DNA from: JAWXUU01 sp044426085
Lineage (GTDB): Bacteria; Bacillota; Clostridia; Christensenellales; CAMQZB01
Reading direction: 5' to 3'
Length of the DNA stretch: 64,000 nucleotides
Assembly (NCBI GenBank): GCA_044426085.1
Contig: JAWXUU010000011.1
Span: 7,677 to 71,676, forward strand
The notes below the pieces were generated by a model, which saw only the letters and a list, made by a program, of their open reading frames with translations, was not told where the DNA came from and did not search any database. Made by a program: the position numbers and the translations under genes. How positions within the stretch are numbered: position 1 is the stretch's first letter; every line of letters starts with the position of its first letter. Below, piece after piece: positions 17,354 to 26,107 of the stretch.

Positions 17354-17379
17354 TACCCCCCACCGCTAATAGGGGGGTA
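17354..17379 (+). other. Candidate rolling-circle double-strand origin (nick site)
   Basis: TACCCCCC (17354-17361) pairs with GGGGGGTA (17372-17379), exposing a loop with ACCGCTAATA. The string CTAATAG resembles the nick region of pT181-type plasmids, whose Rep proteins share the Rep_trans fold encoded immediately downstream. Assignment rests on this similarity and position. Confidence 0.6.
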
Positions 17380-17439
17380 CTGTTACAAGCATGAAACGGC
17401 TTAAAGCCTTATGGCATAAGGGGAAAGTGGGTTTTAAAA

Positions 17440-18621
17440 ATGAATGAAAAAAATGAAGAAAAAAAAGGTAGAAAATGTCTTTATGACTGGGTTTCAATTT
17501 CATCAAAAATTCATACTGTTGATGAAATTATGTATATGTTAGGTATGGAGCAGTGTAAGTGGCAAAAAATGAAAGGTTTTTATGGGTATAAGCAAAGATT
17601 GTATTTTGAAAGTGTATCAATTCATTATGAAGGGCATGGAAACATGGGGGTATTTCTCGAAATGTCTGGTCAAGGCTGTAGAGCTTTTGAAACGTTAGGC
17701 AATGGTAATTTTGAATGTTTATTTGATTTGGTTATTGCAAATCCAACAAATATGAATATAACTCGTTTAGATGTGGCTTACGATGATAAAGGTGATAAAA
17801 GTCTACCGCTGAAAAAAATTCTTGAAGACACGCAAAATGAAAATTTTGTTTCAATGTGGCATGAATATGAATATCTTTCTGGATCTAAAGGTACAACGAT
17901 TTATCATGGTTCAAAGCATTCTGATGTCAGACTTCGCATATATGATAAAGCTGCAGAACGTGGATACGATAAATTTGACGTCCAGTGGGTTCGTTGTGAG
18001 CTTCAGCTCCGCGATGATCGCGCTTTGAATTTTATTAAGCTTGATATGCCTATTGGTGATAAGTTTAGTGGTGTTCTGAAAAATTATATAAGATATATTG
18101 TTCCTGATCGTTCTCGAAAATTCAATTGTTCAATGACAAAATATTGGAAAAAAATCTTAGGTGATATTGAAAAGATTTCAATATATTCAAAGCCAGGGTT
18201 GGAATACAACTTGATGAACATCCACAGACATATAATTCGCAGCTGCGGTGGTGGTGTCAAAACTCTTTTGAAAATATATGGTGTTGATGGTTTTGTGAAC
18301 TTGGTAAACAAATATTCAAAAATAACGAATCCAAAACATATAAAAATTCTGACAGACTTTGAAAGCTTCAATGATTTTGAAAATTTGTTGAATAATGACA
18401 AAGTAATGAAAAGTTTCTTCGGCTATGAATACTACATGTACAAGACTTATATCGACAGCATTGACATGTTGACTGAAGAAGATATTAAAGATGAAAATGC
18501 AACAGTCGAAGAAGCCAAGGAACTTGAGTTCGAAAGAAAAATTGTCGATGACTTAGTTGAAATCAAGAAGCTTCAGGAACGTAGCAAAAAACGTGAATGG
18601 ATATATGATGTTCATGATTAA
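17440..18621 (+). CDS. rep: Rolling-circle replication initiator, Rep_trans family
   Basis: The protein has 393 aa. Family features in order: DWVSISSKIH near residue 17, a GQGCRAFE motif (about 77), NITRLDVAYDDKGD (about 107-120) with the acidic metal-binding residues, RLRIYDKAAERG with the candidate catalytic Tyr (about 168), and VRCELQLRDDRA (about 185). The C-terminal half is helical. It should nick the phage origin upstream and prime rolling-circle synthesis of the circular ssDNA. It is the last phage gene before attR. Its position downstream of the assembly genes is opposite to that of Ff phages. Confidence 0.9.
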   Translation: MNEKNEEKKGRKCLYDWVSISSKIHTVDEIMYMLGMEQCKWQKMKGFYGYKQRLYFESVSIHYEGHGNMGVFLEMSGQGCRAFETLGNGNFECLFDLVIANPTNMNITRLDVAYDDKGDKSLPLKKILEDTQNENFVSMWHEYEYLSGSKGTTIYHGSKHSDVRLRIYDKAAERGYDKFDVQWVRCELQLRDDRALNFIKLDMPIGDKFSGVLKNYIRYIVPDRSRKFNCSMTKYWKKILGDIEKISIYSKPGLEYNLMNIHRHIIRSCGGGVKTLLKIYGVDGFVNLVNKYSKITNPKHIKILTDFESFNDFENLLNNDKVMKSFFGYEYYMYKTYIDSIDMLTEEDIKDENATVEEAKELEFERKIVDDLVEIKKLQERSKKREWIYDVHD

Positions 18622-18650
18622 AAAGGTTGCATTTTGTTTTTAAAATTGTT

Positions 18651-18668
18651 GGGTAAGTTATAGGGTAT
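18651..18668. repeat. Right-arm repeat of prophage 1
   Basis: GGGTAAGTT (18651-18659) repeats the tandem arm sites at 5857-5877, followed by a degenerate AGGGTATG. It lies 47 bp before attR. Confidence 0.5.
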
Positions 18669-18705
18669 GCGGTGCGAAAGTCCTTATTTATAAGGTTTTC
18701 TAGCT

Positions 18706-18764
18706 ACTGTAAATCTGCCGTCTCCGACTTCGGTGGTTCGAATCCACCACCACCCACCACGAAA
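18706..18764 (+). repeat. attR of prophage 1
   Basis: A 59-bp copy of the tRNA-Tyr 3' region identical to 5694-5752. It is the displaced original gene end and is followed by the original terminator (18765-18793). Confidence 0.95.
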
Positions 18765-18793
18765 GAACTAAGTCAAGTACTTAGTTCTTTTTT
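18765..18793 (+). terminator. Original tRNA operon terminator
   Basis: AGAACTAAGT pairs with ACTTAGTTCT and is followed by a T-run, immediately after attR. It would have ended the tRNA cluster before prophage insertion. Confidence 0.8.
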
Positions 18794-18905
18794 TATGCCC
18801 ATATACCCCACACCCTATGCCGCTGTGGTGGCGGATTCGAACGTTCGCCTACGAGCGAAGCGAGTGCACGAGAATGCAAAAACCATAACAAAGAAGAAAA
18901 GCCAT

Positions 18906-19573
18906 AGAAGAGCTCACCCAAAACAAAGCTGAAAAAAGTTTCGAGTATCCACCCGACTGCTTACCAATATCCAAATAGCATGCACCCGAAAGGCGAAGCT
19001 CTTTCGGCTTTTTTTTACGCAAAACACCATAAAAACAGAACGCCTACGAGCGAAGCGAGTGCACGAGAATGCAAAAACCACAACAAAGAAGTAAAGCCAG
19101 AGAAGAGCCCACCCAAAACAAAGCTGAAAAAAGTTTCGAGTATCCACCCGATTGCTTACCAATGCCAAAATAGCATGCCCCCGAAAGGCGAAGCTCTTTC
19201 GGCTTTTTTTACGCAAAATACCCTTCAGCAGAACGCCGCTGTGGTGGCGGATTCGAACGTTCGCCTACGAGCCAATTGAGTGCACGAGACGGAAAATGCC
19301 AAAATCGGGCTTTCTGCTGCGTTAGCGGGACATTTTGTTCAGGTCACGTATAACATACGCTCCCTTCACAAAATAACCCACTGCCTTGCACAAAACCCAA
19401 TTTTGACATTTTCCGCTTCTAAAGTACTATATTGTTAATTTAAAATATCTAACAGAGAAGAGCTCACCCAAAACAAAGCTGAAAAAAGTTTCGAGTATCC
19501 ACCCGACTGCTTACCAACACCAAAATAGCATGCACCCGAAAGGCGAAGCTCTTTCGGCTTTTTTTACGCAAAA
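18906..19573. repeat. Triplicated ~118-bp terminator-bearing direct repeat
   Basis: Three near-identical copies (about 18906-19024, 19101-19218, 19454-19573) run from AGAAGAGC through CGAGTATCCACCCGA to a hairpin CCGAAAGGCGAAGCTCTTTCGG and T7. A second unit with GGCGGATTCGAACGTTCGCC and AGTGCACGAGA recurs at about 18824-18905, 19036-19100 (partial) and 19236-19290. There is no coding potential. The ~970-bp gap between attR and nagB consists largely of these units. Confidence 0.75.
19291..19414. repeat. MITE-like inverted-repeat element, family 2 copy 2
   Basis: GGAAAATGCCAAAATCGGG and its imperfect complement (CCCAATTTTGACATTTTCC, 19396-19414) bound about 124 bp. The centre, read on the minus strand, has AAGGGAGCGTATGTTATACG, resembling the centre of the element at 48-161. 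It splits the second and third copies of the direct-repeat array. Confidence 0.5.
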
Positions 19574-19730
19574 AATCCAAGCCTAATTAGCTTTTTGAAT
19601 AATAAAAACCCATCACAATTAGCATTTTTCGCCCAAAAAAAGGCACCGCATTTCTGTGGTGCCTTGATTTTAAATATTAAATTTTTGATTTCAAACATTA
19701 AATTCTTGACACAAAAGTCAAAATCAGAAC

Positions 19731-20456
19731 CTATAAAAGGCTTGCTGCGTCTTTGTCGCAAACGACAGTCACGTCTGGGTGGTATTGAAGGATAGAAGCT
19801 GGCATATCAGGGCGGATGTCGCCTTTCACGAGTCCCAAAATAGCAGCGGCTTTATCTTTTCCGCTAGCAACAAGAAGAATCTTCTTTGCCTTCATGATAG
19901 TGCCGATACCCATTGAAAACGCTCTTGTTGGAACGTCAGCTTTTGATGGGAAGAAGCGAGAATTTGCCTCGATTGTGCTGTTGTGAAGTGTCACGCAGTT
20001 TGTACCTTTAGAAAAGCAGTCAGCTGGTTCATTAAAGCCGATGTGACCGTTTCCGCCGATGCCAAGAAGTTGCAAATCGACACCGCCGAGTGAATCGATA
20101 ACAGCATCGTATCTTTCGCATTCTGCATCTGTATCTGCGTTCAAGCCGTTTGGAATATACGTGTTTGCAAGGTCGATATCCACCTTAGAAAACAGGTTGT
20201 CCAACATGAAGAAATAATAACTTTGGTCGTGTTCTGGACTGATTCCAACATATTCATCAAGGTTTGCAGATTTCACTTTTGCAAAGCTGACTTTGCCGTT
20301 GTTATATTCTGAAACGATGTGTTTATAAGTGCCGATTGGGCTTGAACCAGTTGCAAGTCCCAAAACGCTGTCTGGTTTGCTGGCAACTTGATTTTTGATG
20401 ATTTCTCCCGCTTGGAAGCTTAGCTCGTCATAATTTTCTGCAACTATAATTTTCAT
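19731..20456 (-). CDS. nagB: Glucosamine-6-phosphate deaminase
   Basis: The protein has 241 aa from ATG 20456, chosen because it gives the conserved N-terminus MKIIVAENYDELS. Family motifs: LATGSSPIGTY (about 37), NLDEYVGISPEHDQSY (about 70), and GIGGNGHIGFNEP (about 130). It converts glucosamine-6-phosphate to fructose-6-phosphate and ammonia in amino-sugar use. It stands alone, and AAAGGGGACAC precedes the start. Upstream (20457-20794) is AT-rich DNA shared with the divergent degV gene, with no other gene visible. Confidence 0.95.
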   Translation of the reverse strand: MKIIVAENYDELSFQAGEIIKNQVASKPDSVLGLATGSSPIGTYKHIVSEYNNGKVSFAKVKSANLDEYVGISPEHDQSYYFFMLDNLFSKVDIDLANTYIPNGLNADTDAECERYDAVIDSLGGVDLQLLGIGGNGHIGFNEPADCFSKGTNCVTLHNSTIEANSRFFPSKADVPTRAFSMGIGTIMKAKKILLVASGKDKAAAILGLVKGDIRPDMPASILQYHPDVTVVCDKDAASLL

Positions 20457-20794
20457 TTTAGTGTCCCCTTTGACTACTTTTTTCTTATTATAACACACTT
20501 TTGAGCGTTTGTGAATAGGTAATATAAAAATTCAAGGCATAAAATTTTGCCAAAAATTGTTGGCAATTCTATTATTTGCAAATTTATGAAAGAAATAACA
20601 AGTAAATAACAAGTAAATCGCAATAACAACAAAAAATCGCAAAAATCTTTTTGCATGGTAGTAGACAAGTTTTGTAAAGAAAATGGGGCAATGGTAATAC
20701 CTAGTTTATATTGGTGCTATAACATAAATTCAATTACTTAAGAAAAGGCTTTGCAAGTTGTAGGATTCTTGCAAAAGGATGAAAGGAGTGGATC

Positions 20795-21649
20795 ATGAAA
20801 ATAAAATTGATAACCGACAGTGCTTGCAGTGTTCCAAAGGATATTGCGGAAAAATACGATATAGAAATCGTGCCACTTGGCATAGTTTTTGGCAGTGAAG
20901 AATTCAAAGACGGTGTGACAATCACGACAGATGAATTTTTCGAAAGACAGGTGTCGGGGGAAAATTATCCAACGACAAGCCAAGTGAATCAATATGAATG
21001 GCAAGATTGTTTCAACAAATTTTTGGGTGAATACGACCATTTGGTGGTTATGACGATGTCTTCTGTCATGAGCGGAACGCACCAAAGTGCAGTGAATGCA
21101 ATCAAAGAACTTGGTGCTGATAACATTCATCTTTTTGATACAGAATCTGTTTCTGTGCCTTGCGGGCTTTGTGTTTACGCAGTGGCGCAGTTCATGCAGA
21201 CGTGTGATGATATTGAAGAAATCAAAAAAGTCGCTCAAAACTACATCAACAGGGTAGATGTTTATGCCACATTTGAATCGCTGAAATACCTTAAAGCGGG
21301 TGGAAGGCTTTCAACTGTTTCGGCAATTATCGGCACAATGCTTAAGGTAAAAATCATACTTTCAACAAAGGATAAAGTTGTCACTGGTGTTGAAAAAGTC
21401 ATTTCTTCAAAAAAGGCGATGCGAAGGATTAAAGAGATCGTCGAAAAATATCACGACCCATCAATGCCGATGATATTTGCAAAGGGCACAAACCACGAAG
21501 AAGTTGTGGCTGTCATGAATGACTATCAACAGAGTTTTGATTTGAAAGAAGCTCTTCTAGCTTCCATCGGTTGCACTGTCGGCACCCACACCGGCCCAGG
21601 CTCTTTCGGCGTGGCATTTTTCAGAAAAGAAGAGTTTAGAAACGTGTAA
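20795..21649 (+). CDS. DegV family fatty-acid-binding protein
   Basis: The protein has 284 aa. The N-terminus KLITDSACSVPKDIAEKYDIEIVPL is typical of DegV (FakB-like) proteins, followed by a TSQV motif near residue 60 and the C-terminal GTHTGPGSFGVAF that closes the lipid pocket. These proteins bind acyl chains and present them to a fatty-acid kinase. The start is ATG 20795 behind AAAGGAGTGG. It is monocistronic. Confidence 0.92.
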   Translation: MKIKLITDSACSVPKDIAEKYDIEIVPLGIVFGSEEFKDGVTITTDEFFERQVSGENYPTTSQVNQYEWQDCFNKFLGEYDHLVVMTMSSVMSGTHQSAVNAIKELGADNIHLFDTESVSVPCGLCVYAVAQFMQTCDDIEEIKKVAQNYINRVDVYATFESLKYLKAGGRLSTVSAIIGTMLKVKIILSTKDKVVTGVEKVISSKKAMRRIKEIVEKYHDPSMPMIFAKGTNHEEVVAVMNDYQQSFDLKEALLASIGCTVGTHTGPGSFGVAFFRKEEFRNV

Positions 21650-21668
21650 AAAAATGCGGAGCATTTTT

Positions 21669-21869
21669 GAAAAGTGAAAAGTGAAAAGTGAAAAGTGAAA
21701 ATTGTGGTAATGCACTCGCCTTCGGCTCGTGCTTTTCAATATAATAGTAAACAATAAAAGGAACGCTACAAAAATAGCGTTCCTTTTTTAGTATCCAAAT
21801 ATAAATTGAGTGCACGAGCTTGCGAGTGCTTACCATAATTTTCACTTTTCACTTTTCACTTTTCACTTT
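21669..21869. repeat. MITE-like hairpin repeat, family 1 copy 2
   Basis: AAAAGTG heptad repeats on the left and their complement on the right (CACTTTT repeats to 21869) surround GTGGTAATGCACTCG...CGAGTGCTTACCA and a central GGAACGCT...AGCGTTCC-T6 hairpin. The core matches the copies at 4667 and 29350, but the flanking heptad differs (AAAAGTG instead of AAAAATT). Confidence 0.75.
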
Positions 21870-21909
21870 AAAAAATGTAGTGCAGAATTTTGCAACAAGA
21901 TAAGCTCGA

Positions 21910-23334
21910 TTATCTCAAAAGCGTGTTTTCCGGTTTTGCAAAGCTTCTCTTCGTTTCTTTTGCTACCACGTTTGAAAGGGCGAGAAGGGCGATGACGTTC
22001 GGGATTGCCATAAGTGCGTTCACGATATCGGCGATTGTCCACACGGCAGAAATTGTCATGTATGGACCGATTGCGACGAAAGAGATATAAAGCACGCGGA
22101 AAATCATAACTGCGAGTCTGCTTCCGCCAAAAAGGTATTCCACGCATTTTTCAGAGTAATAATCCCAGCCGAGAATTGTTGTGAACGCGAAAAACATCAA
22201 ACAAACCATCAAAACAAATGATGTGAACGATTCGTGGAAAGGCAGAGCGTTTGCAAAAGCGTACATAGTGATTCCAACCCCCGCAAGTCCAAGATCAGGG
22301 TTCCAAGCGCCCGTCATCACGATTGCAAGTCCAGTTATTGAACAGATGATAATCGTGTCGATAAACGTGCCTGTCATGCTGATAAGACCTTGGCGAACAG
22401 GGTCTTTTGTTTGCGCTGCAGCCGCCGCGATTGGCGCAGAACCGATACCCGCTTCGTTTGAGAAAATACCCCTAGCAACACCGTTTCGCATTGCCATAAC
22501 CATCGAAATACCAAGCCCACCACCAAGCACAGCTTGTGGGTTGAACGCTGAAGATACGATTGTTGCCACCGCAGATGGGATAGAAGATAAGTTCAAAACA
22601 ATAATCAAAATTCCAAGAATAAAATAAGCAATTGCCATGAACGGAACAACGATTTGAGCCACTTTTGAAATTCTTTTTATGCCACCGATAATAACAAGCG
22701 CGGCGCAGATTGTGACGATTGTGCCTGTGATAACCGTTGTGAGAGTGATTGCTGTTGTGCCGATATAAAACAGTGTGCCTGAATATGTTGGGTCAAAGAA
22801 TGATTGAGTCGCCGATGTGATACCGTTGATTTGCGTCATTGTGCCGATTCCTAAAAGCCCAACAAGGCAACCTGAAATCGCAAAGAAAATCGCAAGCGGT
22901 TTCCATTTTGGACCCATACCTTGCTCGATATACATAAAAGGTCCACCAAGAATTGTGCCGTCTTCTTTCACTTTTCTATATTTGATTGCAAGAAGACCTT
23001 CGGAATATTTAGTAGCCATTCCGAAAAATGCTGCAACAATCATCCAAAAAAGTGCGCCAGGTCCGCCCGCAGCAATCGCCGTTGCAACACCCACGATATT
23101 TCCCGTGCCAATCGTTGCAGAAAGCGCTGTGCAAAGTGCACCAAAGGATGTGACTTCACCCGTGCCACCTTCTTCGTTTTTCACCATGTATTTCAGTGCT
23201 GTGCCAAGTTTTGTCACCTGCAAAAGCTTAACTTTCCAAGTGAGCCAAATTCCGCAACCGAGTATCAAAACCATCAGCGGAACACCCCAAACAAATGCGT
23301 CAATAGCAGAAAGAACTCTATCAACTGTTTCCAT
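21910..23334 (-). CDS. AGCS family sodium:alanine/glycine symporter
   Basis: The protein has 474 aa and about 10-11 membrane segments. AGCS features: GEVTSFGALCTALSATIGTGNIVGVATAI (about 58-86), PGALFWMIVAAFFGMATKYSEG, and GVARGIFSNEAGIGSAPIAAAAA (about 285-305). It imports alanine or glycine with Na+. The start is ATG 23334 behind CTATAGGAGG. The tandem glycine riboswitch upstream (23672-23842) argues that glycine is the sensed and probably transported ligand. Confidence 0.95.
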   Translation of the reverse strand: METVDRVLSAIDAFVWGVPLMVLILGCGIWLTWKVKLLQVTKLGTALKYMVKNEEGGTGEVTSFGALCTALSATIGTGNIVGVATAIAAGGPGALFWMIVAAFFGMATKYSEGLLAIKYRKVKEDGTILGGPFMYIEQGMGPKWKPLAIFFAISGCLVGLLGIGTMTQINGITSATQSFFDPTYSGTLFYIGTTAITLTTVITGTIVTICAALVIIGGIKRISKVAQIVVPFMAIAYFILGILIIVLNLSSIPSAVATIVSSAFNPQAVLGGGLGISMVMAMRNGVARGIFSNEAGIGSAPIAAAAAQTKDPVRQGLISMTGTFIDTIIICSITGLAIVMTGAWNPDLGLAGVGITMYAFANALPFHESFTSFVLMVCLMFFAFTTILGWDYYSEKCVEYLFGGSRLAVMIFRVLYISFVAIGPYMTISAVWTIADIVNALMAIPNVIALLALSNVVAKETKRSFAKPENTLLR

Positions 23335-23594
23335 AATAATACCTCCTATAGTATCCGGGCACTTCTAAAAACTCTAAACGCAAATTTGAACTCCGAAAAG
23401 ACTTGATTTTATGCAAAATTCCCAACAAGGCAACCTAGCCCCAGCGTCGAAATTTTTATAAAATACGTTTTTTGAAATTCATATCTGCATTTATATTTTT
23501 AAGAAATTCCCATAAAAAATTAAGTCGCGTGTGGAAAATTTGATAAAATTATGGGGAAATAAAAAAGAGAGGTATATAATACGCTCTCAAAAGA

Positions 23595-23660
23595 ATCGGA
23601 AAACACCGCAATAAAAATGATTGTTTGAATAATCAAAACCGATTATAAACAATCACTACT
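23595..23660 (-). promoter_or_regulatory. Expression-platform hairpin of the glycine riboswitch
   Basis: On the minus strand CCGCAGTAGTGATTGTTT pairs with AAACAATCATTTTTATTGCGG, forming a long imperfect stem just after aptamer 2. Its position suits a ligand-dependent terminator or antiterminator, though the T-run is poor. Confidence 0.5.
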
Positions 23661-23671
23661 GCGGAAATAAA

Positions 23672-23842
23672 TTCTGTCCTTTTGCCTGAGAGATTTACAG
23701 AAAATCTGCTTGCACCTTCGGCACTCAATTCGCGATTGAGCTTCTCCAGAATGCCATCAATTTACTGTCTTTGATGAAAATATATTCATCACCTGAGAGT
23801 ATAATTCCTTCGGTGGGCGAATTTCGCCTCTTTCCAGCAAAC
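23672..23842 (-). ncRNA. Tandem glycine riboswitch
   Basis: On the minus strand aptamer 1 (about 23758-23842) has GCTGGAAAGAGGC, CACCGAAGG and ACTCTCAGG. Aptamer 2 (about 23672-23757) has TTCTGGAGAAG, TGCCGAAGGTGCAA, and ATCTCTCAGGCAAAAGGACAG. The two-aptamer order and these conserved blocks are those of the gcvT/glycine element. It lies about 340 bases before the AGCS symporter start. Confidence 0.93.
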
Positions 23843-24024
23843 ATCGTTTGGCATATTTTGGGGCTTAAAAGCACCCTTAAATTTTTTATCAATGCAATAT
23901 CGCACGCAACACTGCAAACAGAATTATATCAAGTGCGCGGATAAAATGTCAACAAAAAATAATGATAAAATATTAATTTGTTAAAATATTTGCAAATTAT
24001 ACATTATTATGGTATATTCTTATC

Positions 24025-24906
24025 ATGAGTGAAAAAAAGAAGTTTATCGCAACAAAAAACACAAGTGTGCATGAAAATTTGAAGTGTGTTCTTTCGCGAA
24101 GCTTGATTGGGAAAATCAAGCAAAACGGGAGTGTTTTTGTCGATGATAAATTTGTGAAAATGTCGCATGTTGTTTGCATTGGCGAAGAAATTCTGATAAG
24201 TTTTCCAAAGCGAGCAAAGCAAAGCGTTTCACCTTTCGATTTCCCACTTGAAATAATTTATGAAGATGACGACTTGATTGTTGTGCAAAAGCCGTCGGGC
24301 ATGCAAACCCATTGCAGTAGGTCTGATTTTAAATCCACGCTTGAAAACGCATATTGCGGACTTTTGGTTTCGCGTGGTGAAAGTGTGGAAAACTTCACAT
24401 TCCACCCAATCACAAGGCTGGATTGTGAAACAAGCGGACTTGTGCTTATCTGCAAAAACCCAATTTCAACTGCAAAGATATCGGAAGATATGAAAAGCGG
24501 AAAAATAAAAAAACAGTATATCGCGCTTGCAAATGGCGAGATAAAAAGCGACTTCAAAACGGAGCTATACATGGATAGGGTTTGTGAAAAATCCCCCCAC
24601 CGCTGGATTGTTGACGGTGGAAAATACAGTGAAACCGCCTTTAAAATTATCGAAAAGGTCAATGGGGACATGCTTGTTGCAGTCTTTCCCAAAACGGGGC
24701 GAACTCATCAAATAAGGGTGCACCTTGCATTTTGCGGTCACGCAATTGTGGGGGATAAACTGTATCAAAACGGCGGTTTGTTGCAGGGTGAAAAGCCAGA
24801 TGGGCGACTTATGCTTTTTATGCACGCGCTTGAATTTGAAAACATGAATGGCGAAAAAATCAACGTGCAATCAAAATGCGACGTTTCAGAATATATCAGA
24901 ATGTAA
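24025..24906 (+). CDS. RluA-family pseudouridine synthase
   Basis: The protein has 293 aa: an S4-like N-terminus (about 15-65), then the catalytic domain with HPITRLDCETSGLVLICKNP containing the catalytic Asp of the RLD motif (about 133), and GRTHQIRVHLAFCGHAIVGDKLY near the end. It isomerises uridine in rRNA or tRNA; the exact site cannot be told. A -10-like TATTCT ends about six bases before the ATG and there is no Shine-Dalgarno, so the mRNA may be leaderless. Confidence 0.9.
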   Translation: MSEKKKFIATKNTSVHENLKCVLSRSLIGKIKQNGSVFVDDKFVKMSHVVCIGEEILISFPKRAKQSVSPFDFPLEIIYEDDDLIVVQKPSGMQTHCSRSDFKSTLENAYCGLLVSRGESVENFTFHPITRLDCETSGLVLICKNPISTAKISEDMKSGKIKKQYIALANGEIKSDFKTELYMDRVCEKSPHRWIVDGGKYSETAFKIIEKVNGDMLVAVFPKTGRTHQIRVHLAFCGHAIVGDKLYQNGGLLQGEKPDGRLMLFMHALEFENMNGEKINVQSKCDVSEYIRM

Positions 24907-24937
24907 ATCACAATAAAGCTGAATAAATCAGAACATA

Positions 24938-24966
24938 AAAAAGACCGATAAAAAATCGGTCTTTAA
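24938..24966 (+). terminator. Terminator between rluA-like and ppa
   Basis: AAAGACCGAT pairs with ATCGGTCTTT around AAAAA, with A-rich and T-rich flanks. It can serve the plus-strand pseudouridine synthase and perhaps the convergent ppa gene. Confidence 0.8.
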
Positions 24967-25018
24967 ATTTGCAATTATTTATTTTTTAGTTGTGTGATTT
25001 CCAACTGTTTGTTTTGGA

Positions 25019-25558
25019 TTATACTTCTTCGTTTGGGAATGCTTTTTTGTAAGCGTCCAAACAACTGCTGATAATTTTCACTGCAACATCTCTGCCTTGC
25101 ACCGCATCAACGCAAGTTCCGCCGTGTTCAAGTTCTTTATAAACCGAGAAGAAATGACGCATTTCCTCGAAGATGTGACGTGGCAAGCTGTCGATATCGC
25201 GATATCCGCGATAGTTAGGGTCAGAATATGGGATAGCGATAATCTTTTCGTCGTTTTCACCTTTGTCAGTCATTGTCATAACCCCGATTGGGAAACATCT
25301 AACAAGTGAAAGTGGTTCAAGTTTTTCACTGCAAATAACAAGCACGTCAAGTGGGTCGTGGTCTTCTGCGAGCGTGCGTGGAATAAAGCCATAGTTTTGT
25401 GGATAATGAGTAGCTGTGAAAAGAATTCTGTCTAGAATCAAAAGTCCAGTTTCTTTATCAAGTTCGTATTTTTTGTTGCTACCTTTTGGGATTTCGATAA
25501 CTGCAATGAAATCCTCTTGCGATATTCTCTTTTCGTCAATTTCGTGCCAAATGTTCAT
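25019..25558 (-). CDS. ppa: Inorganic pyrophosphatase (family I)
   Basis: The protein has 179 aa, full length for the family. Family I signature EDHDPLDVLV (about 65-74), upstream EIPKGSNKKYELDKETG (23-39) and YPQNYGFIPRT (52-62). It hydrolyses pyrophosphate in the cytoplasm with Mg2+. The start is ATG 25558 behind AAAAGGAGGC. It is monocistronic. Confidence 0.95.
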   Translation of the reverse strand: MNIWHEIDEKRISQEDFIAVIEIPKGSNKKYELDKETGLLILDRILFTATHYPQNYGFIPRTLAEDHDPLDVLVICSEKLEPLSLVRCFPIGVMTMTDKGENDEKIIAIPYSDPNYRGYRDIDSLPRHIFEEMRHFFSVYKELEHGGTCVDAVQGRDVAVKIISSCLDAYKKAFPNEEV

Positions 25559-25734
25559 TTTAGCCTCCTTTTGTGGCGTCTGCCGATACTGCTTCGTATC
25601 AGCTAAAACTTTACCTATTCGTCTTTTTTATGATTGTACCACATAAAAGAGAAATAACGAAACGATTTTGGGGGACTTTGTGATTTTTTTGTCAAATACT
25701 TATAAAAATTATGTCACTACTCAGTTTGTGAGTT

Positions 25735-26034
25735 TTATATTATTGGGTGGTCTTGGTGTTGCGGTTCTTGTTGTTCCTTTGGTTGGGGTGGTTTTTCGCA
25801 GTCGCAAATATCAACTAAAATCACATCGTCGCCAATTTTCACAATCTTATTCCAAGGCACAAACGCAACTTCGCCGTTTCTGAATATGGCAAAGCTTTTT
25901 TCGCTTGGTAGGATAATCCCTAAAATCTGCCCGCAACTTGCGTCGATAAGGCAGTCAATAATCCGCCCAAGTTTTTTGCCGTCAGTCACGCTCACGACAT
26001 CTTTTTGTCTTAATTCACAATATTCTATCTTCAT
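25735..26034 (-). CDS. YlmC/YmxH-type PRC-barrel protein
   Basis: The protein has 99 aa: a PRC-barrel of about 80 residues (CELRQKDVVSVTDGKKLGRIIDC, GEVAFVPWNKIVKIGDDVILVD) and a Pro/Gln/His-rich tail. The family is common near sporulation genes in Firmicutes. The start is ATG 26034; a GTGAGG and a GGAGC are upstream. The tail is unusual and resembles the low-complexity insert of the next gene. Confidence 0.8.
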   Translation of the reverse strand: MKIEYCELRQKDVVSVTDGKKLGRIIDCLIDASCGQILGIILPSEKSFAIFRNGEVAFVPWNKIVKIGDDVILVDICDCEKPPQPKEQQEPQHQDHPII

Positions 26035-26107
26035 ATTAACCTCACTTTATAATGCTCCTTATATATTGTATGCAAATTTCATCAATAAATGCCACACAAA
26101 CTGGCAA

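Noticed and set aside
18672..18932. Open frame across attR
   Set aside because: It reads through the tRNA-Tyr 3' copy and a terminator into repeats; an artefact.
18914..19279. Open frames on both strands in the repeat array
   Set aside because: Their translations repeat with the 118-bp units and contain terminator hairpins; no coding signal.
18906..19573. Possible CRISPR array
   Set aside because: Only three repeats of ~118 bp, irregular spacing, terminator structure and no cas genes in the window.
22181..23406. Long open frames antisense to the AGCS transporter
   Set aside because: The minus-strand gene is a clear full-length symporter; the others are shadows without ribosome sites.
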